Assembly: GCA_963932465.1 (NCBI GenBank)
Contig: OZ010786.1
Span: 533,451,073-533,515,072, forward strand
Direction: 5' to 3'
DNA length: 64,000 nt
Source: Maratus speciosus
Taxonomy: Eukaryota; Arthropoda; Arachnida; Araneae; Salticidae
Shown here piece after piece: positions 33,117-46,346 of this stretch. How positions within the stretch are numbered: the stretch's first letter is position 1; every line of letters starts with the position of its first letter. The translations under genes and the position numbers were made by a program. The notes beneath the pieces are model-generated. The model was not told where the DNA came from, ran no database searches, and saw nothing but the letters and a program-made list of their open reading frames with translations.

Positions 33117-34735
33117 GTAAATATTCCTTCTTGTTATTTTTGTCTATTACAATCTGGAGTAACATAATCTTTGTCAAGTGATATTTCTGCGAGATATAAC
33201 AGCATAACAAAAGTATAGACAGTTGCCTTGACTTCGCGAAAAAACGACGCTCTCGAAAAGTAAACCCTCAAGGATATATTTTGTGTTTTTAAGTGTCAAG
33301 ATAGACGGGAAACATTATGAGAACGTAAGATGGTACAATGGCAATCATCGGGGACAAGTTAAAATCTTATATAGGTCTTGAAGTACTACGTCATTTTGAG
33401 AAAATAACATTAAGTTCATCTCGAAATCTCCTTATTCGACTTATCTCTTGCAGCCGCTTCATTTTTTCCATAAAATACCACTGGAGAAAACTGTTGTCAA
33501 GTTCAAATAAAACAACATTTGGCAGTATATGCCCAAACGTATTAAAGACGTATTTCCGCGTCTTCTAAAAGAGCCCATGTCAAGAACAATCTATATTCGG
33601 TATTTAGGCAGATCAGAATCTATCCACTAAATAGAAACAAAGTTTTATAACGGTTTCCAAAGCAGCCCTCAAAGAAACCTTCGGATTGATGACGGAACTC
33701 GTGGGAAAAGTGTTCTTGGAAGAGTAGAAGAAGAAGAGGGAAGTCACTAGAGACATAAAAAGTCGCATGTCACTCCGGAAGAAAAAATAGTGCTACTTAT
33801 GTCTAAAATACCAGAAAAAGCGATGTGGTTACCATATCTAGAGAAAGCAAACAGGCGTAGTCTGGTACCGAAAGAAGAGAACAATGAAACCTACGCAATC
33901 TTCCAGAAAGATCTCAAAGTCTTCCATTAACATTTTTCATTAAGCAAAGATCTGAATACGCTTCAGACGGGACTCGACACAGAATCTTTCGTCTTCGACT
34001 GAAGAGGGATATTTTATGCCGCATGTCATGGTTGTTTGAAAAATTCAGTGAGTTATGGAGATCAGGTGTTTTAATAAAACGAATTTCGGAGCTTTATCTA
34101 TTTTGGGCTCGATTGAAAAATAAAAACAATATTCCACTTTTTCTCATTTCGTATATTTTGTACATTGCCATTTACTAAAACGTAAAAGAGAAGTTTTTGA
34201 ATGATACCTCATTGTAAGAAAAGATAAAAAAGGACACCGAAAAAGATCAGAAAAAAAGATAAAAAGTGGAAATGATTGTGAATATAAAACTTAAAAAAAA
34301 CGAAAATAGACTTCACTTTAGCCAAACCCCGAAATTGTAAATAAAAATACCTGTGAGTGAAGGTACCACAGTAACAGAAGTTATGATGTCGACAAAAGCT
34401 TAAAATTACACATCAACCAAGATGTATGCTTTTCAGACATTAAAAAATAGTATTGGGGCTTAATCGGGATATGAAGAGCGAACATTTTGTGTTAAAGGCA
34501 AAACGAAAGGCAAACTATTTGCTTTTAAAGTATACACTAATAAGCATCGCTTCGTAATCTTTTATGTAGCATTTTTAATTCATTAGTTATTGTTTTCTGC
34601 ATGCTTAAACATATAAATGTTTAAATTTTGAATGTTGAATTATTCATTATTTATTCATTTTAATATATACAATATTATATATATCAAAGTTATTTTTATT
34701 ATTTACGGAATTGTTAATTTGTGTAATTCAATAAA
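33117..34735 (+). other. GC-richer unassigned block downstream of the candidate promoter
   Basis: Composition to about 34060 is less AT-rich and codon-like than its neighbours. Open patches include a 76-residue frame from ATG at 33338 (starting MAIIGDKLKSYIGLEVL) and a 57-residue patch at about 33757-33930 (HVTPEEKIVLLMSKIPEKAM). I recognise neither, and neither has a signal peptide or known motif. A CTTATCTCTTGCAG acceptor-like site ends at about 33453. An AATAAA at about 34727 could be a polyadenylation signal. It may be a decayed gene or transposon rather than a live gene. Confidence 0.25.
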
Positions 34736-35500
34736 ATGTTTTGTATATTTCAATTTTGTGTATTTAACCGTGCTGCTGTCTTAGGGTCCATTTCGATACA
34801 ACCCCAAATTCAGTGTTCCCAAGATTTCGACTTTTTCCATACCACTATTATTTTAGAGAAATTATTGTTCTTTTAAATTTTCCAAATGTTCCAATTAAAC
34901 GAACAATTAAAAAGAACATTTTCTGTATTAAAATACTGGTAGGAGACAATACAGCTCTGCATATTTGAAATAATGTATATTCGAAATGCAGCAGCAGGGA
35001 TAAGCTCTTTATAATGCATCTCATGAATAATGAACTTGTTTTTATATAATGCATTCTCACACTTAGGTACTTTGGCGTCTTATTTCGATTTTAATGCTTT
35101 AACTGTGACAAAAATTACCCAAAAGTGACAGTAATATATGGTGTGCTTTGATTTTAGATAGTAATTGAATTTCTACAAAACAAGATAGTTTGACCTAAAA
35201 TCACAGAATTCAAGTTTTCTCTGCTTAAAAAATATTTATTTTTTATATTATAAAATTTACAAATGTACCCTAAATATTAACAATGTTATGGGGCGTCTCG
35301 TCTACATTAGCTACATTGCAAAAGCTAAATGATAAATTAAAAAATTCAAATATTCCTCCATTCGATTTCGGCAATCTTCATTTCTCATTTGCAATAATTA
35401 TCGTGATTCGAGATATAATTTGATACATTCTTACATACACACATTTATTTACATACATAATTCTCTGTCGTGTCCTTTTTTAGTATGTTAAATATGATTT
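34736..35500. other. AT-rich noncoding spacer
   Basis: Nothing recognised. Confidence 0.5.
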
Positions 35501-35504
35501 AAAT

Positions 35505-38500
35505 GGGAAGAATTATTGGAATTATTTAATACTTGCTCTCGTGTTATCATTTAAATCTGTGTGTTAAATTTAATCCTATTCGAAATATAGATTCATTATA
35601 TTTTCTCCCAGTAAGGAAACAGACGAAAACTCTATTATCCACATCCATAGAAAGAACTTTGTGACCTTTTTACGTTAATATTAACTCATGCTCGAGTACA
35701 ACATACCTCATCATTTACATTATCTTAGCTCATTTCTTTTAAACATTTTATTAGATAATAATGTATACAATGACTTCAAATGTATTGCAAATTATTTTGG
35801 ATCATATACATAACTAAACTATGTCATCTCTACCTCTATCATAAAGTATATCATCCACATCCCACATCTCAACTCTATCATAAACGCTATCAGCCACATC
35901 TATAGAAAGAACTTCGTGACCTTTTTACGTTAATATTAACTCATGCTCCAGTACAACATACCTCCCCCCCCATTTACATTATCTGAGCTCATTTCTTTTA
36001 TACATTTTATTAGATAATAATGTATACAATGACTTCAAATGTATTGCAAATTATTTTGGCTCATATACATAAATCGTCGATTTTCTAAATTCTCAGTCAC
36101 TTCTCATTCTTTTAAAATTATTCTTCACTTCAGTAATTCTTTAACTGATTATTTTATTGCTGCTAACAATATGAAAGAAAAATCCGGAATCGGTCTTATA
36201 TTCGATACCACGTTTGATTTTAAAGATCTCATAATTGCCTTTGTTTACAAGAAATGTTTGGTGTTTTATCAGTTAACTGGGTTCGTACTGGTCTTTGAAT
36301 TTGGAGACTAAGAAAATCTTTAGTGTCAGTATTTTCTTATGGAAAATATCTCCTGATATAAGGCGAGTTACAATTATTGGAATTATTTAATGCTTGCTCT
36401 CATGTTATCATTTAAATTAGCGTAGTCTGAAGTTCTTATTCTGTAGAAATGTTTACTAAAAAACATCCTTCCAAATCTTTTCTATATATGAACTATCTAA
36501 TATGTTTATTCAAAAGTTTTACAAAATACTTTTGAAACCTTCTGTGTAATAAATTTAATACTATTCGAAATATAGATTTCGTTATATTTTCTTTAAGTAA
36601 GGAAATAGGCGAAAACTCTATGATCCACATCCATAGAAAGAACTTCGTGACCTTTTTACGTTAATATTAACTCATGATCGAGTACAACATACCTCATTAT
36701 TTACATTATCTGAGCTCATTTCTTTCATACATTTTATTAGATAATAATGTATATAATGACTTCAAATGTATTGCAAATTATTTTGGTTCATATACATAAC
36801 TAAACTCTATCATGTCTAACACTATCATAAAGTCTAGCATCCCCATCCCACATCTCAACTCTAACATAAACTCTATCATCCACATCTATAGCAAGAACTT
36901 TGTGACCTTTTTACGTTAATATTAACTCATGCGTCAGTACAACATACCTCATCATTTACATTATCTGAGCTCATTTCTTTTATACATTTTATTAGACAAT
37001 AATGTATACAATGACTTCAAATGTATTGCAAATTATTTGGTTCATATACATAAATGATCGATTTTCTAAATTATCAGTCACTTCGCATTGTTTTACAATT
37101 ATTCTTCACTGTAGTAATTCTTTAACTGATTCTTTCATTGCTACTAAGAATATGAAAGAAAAATCCGGAATCGGTCTTATATTCGATACCAAGTTTGAAT
37201 TTAATGATCTCATAATTGCTTATGTTTACAAGAAATGATTGGTGATTTATCAGTTAACTGGGTTCCTACAGATCCTTGAATTTCCAGACTAAGAAATTCT
37301 TCGGTGTCAGTATTTTCTTATGGAAAAACTGTCCTGATATAAGGCGAGTTACAATTATTGGAATTATTTAATTTTTGCTCTCATGTTATCATTTAAATCC
37401 GCGTAGTCTGAAGTTGTTATTCTATAAAAATGTTTAGAAAAAAATATTCTTCCAAATCATTTTTATATATGAACCAACTACTATGTTTGTTCAAAATGAA
37501 AGAAAAATCCGGAATCGGTCTTATATTCGATACCACGTTTGAATTTAAAGATCTCATAATTGCCTTTGTTTACAAGAAATGTTTGGTGTTTTATCAGTTA
37601 ACTGGGTTCGTACTGGTCTTTGAATTTGGAGACTAAGAAAATCCTTAGTGTCAGTATTTTCTTATGGAAAATATCTCCTGATATAAGGCGAGTTACAATT
37701 ATTGGAATTATTTAATGCTTGCTCTCATGTTATCATTTAAATTAGCGTAGTCTGAAGTTCTTATTCTATAGAAATGTTTACTAAAAAATATCCTTCCAAA
37801 TCATTTCTATATATGAACTATCTAATATGTTTATTCAAAAGTTTTACAAAATACTTTTGAAACCTTCTGTGTAATAAATTTAATACTATTCGAAATATAG
37901 ATTTCGTTATATTTTCTTTAAGTAAGGAAATAGGCGAAAACTCTATGATCCACATCCATAGAAAGAACTTCGTGACCTTTTTACGTTAATATTAACTCAT
38001 GATCGAGTACAACATACCTCATTATTTACATTATCTGAGCTCATTTCTTTTATACATTTTATTAGATAATAATGTATATAATGACTTCAAATGTATTGCA
38101 AATTATTTTGGTTCATATACATAACTAAACTCTATCATGTCTAACACTATCATAAAGTCTAGCATCCCCATCCCACATCTCAACTCTAACATAAACTCTA
38201 TCATCCACATCTATGGCAAGAACTTTGTGACCTTTTTACGTTAATATTAACTCATGCGTCAGTACAACATACCTCATCATTTACATTATCTGAGCTCATT
38301 TCTTTTATACATTTTATTAGACAATAATGTATACAATGACTTCAAATGTATTGCAAATTATTTGGTTCATATACATAAATGGTCGATTTTCTAAATTATC
38401 AGTCACTTCGCATTGTTTTACAATTATTCTTCACTGTAGTAATTCTTTAACTGATTCTTTCATTGCTACTAAGAATATGAAAGAAAAATCCGGAATCGGT

Positions 38501-39600
38501 CTTATATTCGATACCAAGTTTGAATTTAATGATCTCATAATTGCTTATGTTTACAAGAAATGATTGGTGATTTATCAGTTAACTGGGTTCCTACAGATCC
38601 TTGAATTTCCAGACTAAGAAATTCTTCGGTGTCAGTATTTTCTTATGGAAAAACTGTCCTGATATAAGGCGAGTTACAATTATTGGAATTATTTAATTCT
38701 TGCTCTCATGTTATCATTTAAATCCGCGTAGTCTGAAGTTGTTATTCTATAAAAATGTTTAGAAAAAAATATTCTTCCAAATCATTTTTATATATGAACC
38801 AACTACTATGTTTGTTCAAAATTTTTACAAAATACTTTTGAAACCTTCTGTGTAAAAAAATTAATACTATTCGAAATATAGATTTCATTATAATTTCTTT
38901 CAGTAAGGAAATAGACGAAAATTTTACCATCCACATCCATAGAACCTTGGATTGTGACCTTTTTACGTTAATATTAACTCATGCTCCAATACAACATACC
39001 TCATCATTTACATTATCTGAGCTCATTTCATTTATACATTTTACGTCTTCGTGACCTTTTTACGTTAATAGTAACTCATCCTCGAGTACAACATACCTCA
39101 TTATTTACATTATCTTAGCACATTTCTTTCATATATTATATTAGATAATAATGTATACAATGACTTCAAATGTATTGCAAATTATTTTGGTTCATATACA
39201 TAAATGGTCATTTTTTTAAAATTCTTAGTCACTTCTCTTTGTTTTAAAATTAAATGATTAACTCATGCTCGAGTACAACATACCTCATTATTAACATTAT
39301 CTTAGCTCATTTCTTTCATACATTATATTAGATAATAATGTATACAATGACTTCAAATGTATTGCAAATTATTTTGCTTCATATACATAAATGGTCATTT
39401 TTTAAAATTCTTAGTCACTTCTCTTTGTTTTAAAATTAAATGCTTCACAGTAGTAATTCTTTAACTGATTCTTTCATTATTACTAAAAATATAAAAGAAA
39501 AATCCGGAATAGGACTTATATTCGATACCACGTTTGAATTAAATGATCTCATCACCGCTTATGTTTACAAGAAATGTTTGGTGTTTTTTTTTTTTTTTTT
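35505..39600 (+). repeat. 4.1-kb higher-order tandem repeat array
   Basis: The word GTGACCTTTTTACGTTAATA recurs with starts near 35661, 35917, 36648, 36903, 37973, 38228, 38954 and 39053. Spacing alternates about 255 and about 730 bases, with one of 1070. Other shared blocks are TGTATACAATGACTTCAAAT, GAAATCCGGAATCGGTCTTA-type words and TAAGGCGAGTTACAATTATT. The array ends in a T run at 39584-39609. Its units contain short frames including the MKEKSGIGLIFDT core at 36171, 37151, 37496 and 38476, with a diverged copy at about 39490. I know no protein with this core. Confidence 0.8.
36171..38820 (+). repeat. recent 1325-bp tandem duplication (36171-37495 and 37496-38820)
   Basis: Every landmark in the first unit recurs 1325 bases later, with only scattered substitutions. 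Examples are ATGAAAGAAAAATCCGGAAT at 36171 and 37496, and again at 37151 and 38476; the GTGACC words at 36648/37973 and 36903/38228 also keep the spacing. The junction at 37493-37496 switches from TTTGTTCAAA to ATGAAAG in a few bases of homology, and the second unit ends at the same TTTGTTCAAAAT near 38820. Confidence 0.9.
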
Positions 39601-39609
39601 TTTTTTTTT
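39584..39609 (+). repeat. poly-T run of about 25 bases
   Basis: It abuts the right edge of the higher-order array. It could be the A-tail of a minus-strand retroposed copy. Confidence 0.85.
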
Positions 39610-41300
39610 CAGTTAAATCTTTAAACTCCCCTTCTTTTATATTTATTTATTTAACTCAACTTCTTTTTTGTATCTAATGATGGAGTGAATCGTTAATCGA
39701 TTTTTTACTCCATTACTATACCACTAGAATTATGAAAAAATAAACTGCAAAATTTTGCTTTCACGGTATTAACTCGTTTCTATATTTGTATTCTTATTTT
39801 AAAATTAACAACTTAATTGCAAGGTATTTTTCTGTTAACAAGCTCGAGCGTAAATCACCAAATAGAATTTATGGTTACAGTTGTATACAAGTTACAATAA
39901 CAGTATTTAATTATCTGCAAAGCGGCGTTCGTAAAAAAAAAAGGCTAACTGGCTGTGAAACTGCAAAAAAGTTATATTTTAACTCTAAAAAGCACAAAAT
40001 ATAAGTAAATATAAAGCTTATAGTATTAGGAAAATACTTTTTAAGTAATTTGTATTTTCTCATTTAATAATTATTGATTATACCATGTGACATCAATTTA
40101 AAAACCTTTTAATGATATTTTAATAATGACTTATTTCCTTTCTTTCTGTTGTCACATTTAATAAAATGGAAACAGAGCAAAAATCTTATTCAAAAACATA
40201 GTGCCGCAAACGTAGTAATCACAACCGCTGCGAATTGTCGGAGAAGGTAACGAGTGTCTTTCGGATGTCCATGCACCATTTCGGACACTTGATGAGACGA
40301 GGAAAAATTAAAAAGAATTCACCGGAAAAAATTAAAAAGTTAAATTAGTTAAATCAAATTCGAAAAGTTGCTGTAATAATAGAGCTTATGTCTCAGAAAA
40401 TTTTCAATGATCACAGCGGCTTCCAGCATAATGTTCTGCACATTTCACCTCCCTTTTGCAAAAAAAGCTTTTGCATTCCACTAAATTCAAAACAGCCAAT
40501 TTTGAGTACGAAGGATTTGTCTTTAAAAATTTAACAGTTCGTTCGTCCAATGGTAGAACCTTTCTTGTGAATATGTTGTAATTGATATTTAAATAAATTT
40601 TAGCTCTTTATGTTGCCAAAAACGCTGTATTAAAATGCTGGTTACACAAATAAATGAATTAATCACAGGTAGCTTATGGCGATTTTTTCAAGAAGCATTG
40701 ATGTATACTTCATTTAATTATTTATGAATATATATTAAATAAATTCATTCACTAGCTTGCGCTCTCTTTTCTACCAAGCGTAAAAGAAAGCTGTGAAGTT
40801 TCGGTGTTCACGCCAAAAACATATATTGTAATAGATTATTTTGAAAAAAAATCCCTGTCGAAAAAAATCCCTTCGCCTACAGGCGAAGGTAGATTTCGAA
40901 GTTAAGTATATTAATTACACCAACAAAATCTAAATCATGATTACATATAAATCCACTTTAACAGTTTTATTTGGCCGCTTTTGACGAGTTTTTATTTCAT
41001 TTACATATAATAGCTGGTTTTATCAGAATCATGTTAAGGCGGTACTAAAAAAATACTTTTCCATGCTCAACAGCTCGAAATTTTCTGGCACATTTTCAGA
41101 TTATTTTTAATAGGAAAATACGAAACTCGCTGACGTGATGTTTGAAAAGATTTATAAGCGACATGTGTTTTTATTTTTCTTTCAATTAATTGAAACTTGA
41201 TTAATAAACATTTATTTTCGCAGTAGGGCAATATTTTTTGTTTCTAACACAATCGCTTCAGGAAATTCTGTTAAAAATGCCCACTTTGACAACATTTTTT
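39610..41300. other. AT-rich noncoding stretch
   Basis: No gene recognised. A somewhat GC-richer patch at about 40200-40290 has no identifiable motif. The segment at 40862-40885 repeats CCCTTCGCC/AGGCGAAGG as a small hairpin. Confidence 0.45.
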
Positions 41301-41479
41301 GAAATATATTCTGCCTCTATCAAAAAATCGATCATTACTGTACATTATATAGTTTCTGAGGAAGAGAATTTATCAATTGGCTGCGTTTGAGATCAAAAAT
41401 TTAAAAATGAGTAAGAAAAGAAGCAGTTAGGATTTGAATACATTCTTAATAAGATGATTTTTTTTTCTTCAACCGCTAT

Positions 41480-41815
41480 GTATTTTTAATTTGTTTTTGC
41501 TGTAAGAATTGGTCCTATCAAAAACTTGTCTATATAAATGTTGAAGACAATATTAAGAAGATATATGATAAATTCATGGGAATTTTATATCTTGTGAATT
41601 GACGGAGTTAAGAAATTTGCTCTTCTTCACCCCCCCCCCCTTTTTTTTGTTTTCGTATTTATTTTTTATTTTTTGCGGTACCAATTGGTGCTATCAAAAA
41701 CTTGTGAATACAAAAGTTGTAGATAATATTAAGGAGATGTATAACAAAATTAATTGGATTTGATATCTTGAGAATTGACGAAGTTATGAATATTTTTTCT
41801 CCCAAAAACCCTATT
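41480..41815 (+). repeat. two tandem units of about 187 bp
   Basis: ATTGGT(C/G)CTATCAAAAACTT, GAC/GATAATATTAAG(A/G)AGAT and GAATTGACG(G/A)AGTTA occur in order at 41509-41612 and again at 41685-41790. A C run at about 41630-41641 lies between. Related, more diverged wording continues to about 42180. Confidence 0.6.
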
Positions 41816-42585
41816 TTTTGCGCTTCTTGAGCCTATTTTTAATTTTATTCAATATCTGTGATACACAAATTTTTGGTCTTGTTTTTAGAAGTAATAAAAA
41901 CTTTAAACTGATTTGATATATGCAAAAAATTAGAGGTCATGGGTTTTTTTTCTGTTTTCGCAAAACTCTTCCCTATTTCCATCCCCTTGGTCCGATTTTT
42001 GCCCATTCACGAACTTGACCGAGATTTTATGCTCCTTGATTTTATGTATCAGTTTGGAAGATATTTGTGCAGAATTGCGGAAGTTATCGTATCCAGAAGA
42101 AAGTGATATATATATAAAGTTTTTTACTGATGGTGGTTTTGGGTTCGAGGGGTCATGATCGGTGTAGATCTGCATTTTTTTTTCAGAAATTCCAACATAG
42201 GAACGACGCCAATAGGTAGTATTTCATACTAAATCTACCTAAAACCAAAATTGTAGTCATGAAATTATGCGTGACTTTCAAGATAAACATTGAATGCTTA
42301 AAAAAAAATGTATTAAAGAAAACTATTTTTATTTTTATACTCATTAAGAAACCTATATACAGTAAATCTACTTTCTTCTTTCTACAGTCAAAGACATTTT
42401 CCTGTCTTTGAGCCTTTTTCCTCACAACACACAAATACCTGTAATAAAAAAAAAAAAAATCATATTCAAGAAATGGATTGCATTTGATTGAATATCCTTG
42501 AATGGGAAATACATATAAGGGGACGCTATGGATCAACATAATTGATTAACAAGCAGATGAAGCAAATTAAATTTAAAAAATCAGA
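41816..42585. other. noncoding repeat-like stretch
   Basis: The block at 41988-42180 (TCCGATTTTTGCCCATTCAC, TTGCGGAAGTTATCG, GGTTTTGGGTTCGAGG) has the look of a dispersed repeat 3' section. I see no second copy in the window and no coding potential. Confidence 0.35.
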
Positions 42586-43130
42586 AAACCCGCCTGCGTA
42601 AAAAAGCGAGCTAATTAATTATCCCTCATCAATGTGAAAATATTTTTTATATTACTTACCTATTTTTTTATTTACTTGTATTGATGACTATTATGTTGTG
42701 TCTAATTGTTAATTTCTATCTATAAACACACTTTTGATGAGGTCTATAGCTGTCTATGAAGGTTAGAGTTACAGTTTAGCAAGAGATCCTACCTACTCCA
42801 TTTTAAGGTTTTGTGTGTAACATTTAAATGGTGCATCTGGCTGTAAAATAGTCTAGAAAACATCGTCTTGATTTTGAAAGATCTATCCAATGATATGCTA
42901 CTCAATATGATGTGTATTTGTTTTTCGTCTCTACCGCCATTTTGTATTTTACGGACGCCATTTTGCATTTATGAACGTAACATCTAGTCCATAACCATCG
43001 AGCGGTTAAGACGAATCGATAGAGACCTCATTCATTAAAGTCCATCCAGCCGTTGGGATGTTTCAAGGGTATACAGAAATCCACATACCGAGATACGCGT
43101 CAAACATAACCCTTCTTGGCAGTCGGGTTA
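42586..43130. mobile_element. 545-bp element with short inverted ends
   Basis: The left end AACCCGCCTGC (42587) is matched by the inverted right end GCAGTCGGGTT ending at about 43129, with one mismatch. The right part includes TCATTAAAGTCCATCCAGCC and CCGAGATACGCGTCAAACAT, wording I associate with an abundant arthropod noncoding repeat. An A run follows directly at 43130-43141. No open frame. Whether it is a DNA MITE or a retroposed element is unresolved. Confidence 0.5.
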
Positions 43131-43141
43131 AAAAAAAAAAA

Positions 43142-43585
43142 ACTTACTTTTCTTTTATAGAAAGTAAAAGTAAAGTCTCAAAAAAGTAATTCGGAAAAAT
43201 TCTCTGAAACTAAATTTAGATTTCTCTGCACTAAACAGTAATCTATAAATTAGCATTTAAAAAAATTATCCAAATATGCAATCCTCTTTTCATTCAATGG
43301 TAAAGTTTTGAAACAGTCCGAATTCGAATAGAAAAGTATCATGTCGTAAAACAAACATTTCTGTATTCTTCGAACAAAAGACCCGAATTTTATTAAAAAC
43401 TTCACATCTACTTCGGGGTACCACATCGTCAAACTTTCCTAATAATAAACTAATTGGACTCTTTTTTTTTTTTTTATCTGGATACATACACACAGAGAGA
43501 TAGACAAACAAAAACACGCCACAAAACATTTTTTCCGGTCTCGAAATTAAGCCTCACTGAGATTTTAACAATTAAATATATTTAA
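43142..43585. other. noncoding spacer
   Basis: Nothing recognised besides a T run near 43462-43475. Confidence 0.5.
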
Positions 43586-43589
43586 AACC

Positions 43590-44883
43590 ACTATGAGTGA
43601 TGCATAAGTTAAGTACTACTACAAAATATTGCTTGTAACACCCGCAAACTAAATATTCATTCCACTTTAGTTTTCTATCAAACATTAATTTATCTCTTTA
43701 TATATAGTATAAACATTTTCCAGATTTCAAAATGCTAAATGCAAATGGAAAAAAAAAGTTAATATAAATAAAAGATAACATTGTTGAGGTATATTTCCAA
43801 GTGCAATGAAATCTTTTAAACTAATTGAAATGAAAAGACATCATGCAAATGAGAGTTTTAAGATAATTTTAGTAAGTGCATTTACATGTTAAATGTTTTT
43901 TAGTCTTTTTAGGATGTGTATCAGATTAAAAACCTATAACATTTAATTGATAACAGAATAATGACGTATATAAAGGTAACATAAATTTCAAAACATTTTA
44001 ATTTAGTAAAAATAATTGTATAACAGTAGTAAATTTAAAAATACGAGAAAGAAAATAAAATAATACTCACAGTTAAAGAAATAATTAAATCTCAAGCTTA
44101 TTCAGTCTAGTTTTAGTCTTGTAGTAAATTAAATTAAATTAAATATTGAAGGTAAAAAAAAAAAATTAATAAAATTTTATTTATTATTTCTATTAATTCA
44201 ATGGGCTCTTTTGTTTATTTGATCTAATTGAAAATTACTATGAGTAATACATAATTTAAGCACTAATACTAAATATCGCTTGTAGCATCCGAAAATTAAA
44301 TACTCTTTCCACTTTAGTTTTTTATCAAGCATTAATTTATCTCTTTAAATATAGATAGTATAAACATTTTCCAGATTTTAAAATGCTAAATGCAAATGGA
44401 AAAAAAAATAATATAAATAAAAATAACATTGCTGAGCCATGTTTCCAAGTGTAATGAAATCTTTTAAAATAATTGAAATGAAAAGAAATCATGAAAATGA
44501 GAATTTAAAGATAATTTTAAGTAAGTGCATTTACACGTTAAGTGTTTTTAGTATTTTTCGGATGTGCATTAGATTGTTAAAATGTATAACATTTAATTAT
44601 TAACAGAATAATGACGTATATAAAGGTAACATAAATTTCGTTAACATTTTAATTTAGTAAAAATAATGTTATAACAGTAGTAAATTCAAAAATAAGAGAA
44701 AGAAAATAAAATATTTCGCCTAGTTAAAGAAATAGTTAAATCTTAAACGAAATCAGTCTAGTTTTAGTCTCGTAGTAAATAAAATAAAATTAAATGTGGA
44801 AAGGTAAATATAATTAAGAAAATTTTATTTATTATTTCTATTAATTCAGTGGGGTCTTTTGTTTATTTAATTTAAATGTTGTA
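43590..44883 (+). repeat. tandem duplication of about 647 bp
   Basis: ACTATGAGT(G/A)AT(G/A)CATAA starts at 43590 and again at 44237. The whole unit follows in order: CATTAATTTATCTCTTTA, TAAACATTTTCCAGATTT, GCTAAATGCAAATGGAAAAA, AATAATGACGTATATAAAGG, TCAGTCTAGTTTTAGTCT. Divergence is moderate. Related single copies at about 27.5 and 46.4 kb make it a dispersed family. Noncoding. Confidence 0.8.
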
Positions 44884-45480
44884 ATCATTTAATGAGTACA
44901 ACAGACAATGATACAATAGTTTTTCTTTTATAAAATATGAATGTTGTCGTGTATTATAATTGCAATAAAATGAAACAAGATAGATACAATTGAATGATTA
45001 AGGGGTTATATTTTAAATTAAATGATTTAAGTATTTAAATGTATATTGTGGGTATATTGTAATTGATTTTAAAATGATCGTTCATTTTTTGTAATATAAC
45101 TGTTGTAATTATGCATAGTTAGTTATTTTATTAAATCGTGTCTTTCAGAAAAAAGGAAAAATTATTAGGAAAATTTGAATTAGTATTTCTTATTAATTCA
45201 TTGGGTTTTTTGTTTATTTCATGTAACGTATTAGGAACATCAATGATAAAGTTTTTATTTCATAAAATATTATTATTAAGGTTGTCGTGTATAATGATTG
45301 TCATAAGATGAGAGAACCGGTTGAACAGAACGATTTGGAGAATTTGTTTTAAGTTATAGTATCTAAATATTTAAAAGTATATTTTGGTTATAAAGGACTT
45401 TAAAAAATCTTTTAGTTTCTATAATGTAACTTTAGTAATTATATATAGTTAGTTATTTTATTTAATGACTTCTTATAAAA
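44884..45480 (+). repeat. second tandem pair, about 330-bp offset
   Basis: TTATTAATTCA(G/T)TGGG, GGTTGTCGTGTAT(T/A)AT and ATAGTTAGTTATTTTATT(A/T)AA recur in order about 330 bases apart (for example 45119 and 45449). More diverged than the preceding pair, which it adjoins. Confidence 0.6.
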
Positions 45481-45666
45481 AACAATATTTTTACTGACAC
45501 AAGTATAGCATTAATTTTATTATAAATAATCTTGAAATATATTTATTTTGAAAAAAATTTTTATGTTTGCAGAATTACAAAACATCTCACACACCTAAAT
45601 GGAAAAAAACTGGACTTTTGAATTCTTATAAAATTATCTAAAGATTATAAATTCACTCCGCTTTAA

Positions 45667-46342
45667 CCTTTTAGCTGGCAGTATCCACAAAAAAAGACGA
45701 CTAATTTTAAGAGTACTGGCACCAGGAATATTTAATACAAAAAATTGTTTCATAAAGTACGGTAAAATAATGTTGCTCGTCCAAAATACTGGCATTTGCT
45801 TAACGATGAAGACTGAGGTTCCCTCACCCTTCTAATATAATTAACCTTTCTGTTTGTTCTGTCCTGTTTTGTTTATTTAAAAAAAAACGCTTTTCTACTA
45901 TGTAAAAAGCATTTTTAGCAGATTGACTTAATGTATGGTATCTGAAAGGAGTCGTTTTTATTATGGGGTATCCCTGGTAGCTTTTTCGCCTGTCCTTTTT
46001 TGGAACTAATGGAATTTATTCTTTTTTTTTTTTCAAAATTTTCTATTTTGTCTCTTACATTGTTATACTTTGAGTACATATAGTTATTATTTTATTAACT
46101 TTTTATAGTTATTTTCATTTTGTGGCTACCAGCCATGTCTAAACATTATTCTTTTAAGGCTCCGTAACGTCTTTGCAACACTCAACTGGATGGAAAGTTG
46201 CCAAGCAACTAGGCAGTCCAACAACCAGATCACACTGTTCAATTTAGCAAGTTGATATTTTTTAATAAATTCGTTTGTAAATTCCGGTATCAGACCACAT
46301 TTTCGTAAGTTTACAAACAGAATTACTCCACGCCGGAAAGGG
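45667..46342. mobile_element. possible TTAA-flanked (piggyBac-type) MITE
   Basis: TTAA at 45663-45666 is followed by CCTTTTAGCTGG. TTAA at 46343-46346 is preceded by sequence whose reverse complement is CCCTTTCCGGCGTGG. The ends are similar but not identical, and TTAA is common in DNA this AT-rich, so this is tentative. The interior is noncoding. Confidence 0.3.
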
Positions 46343-46346
46343 TTAA

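Noticed and set aside
33338..33568. 76-residue frame as a host gene exon
   Set aside because: No recognisable domain, and an acceptor-like site lies inside it. Recorded only as part of the unassigned block.
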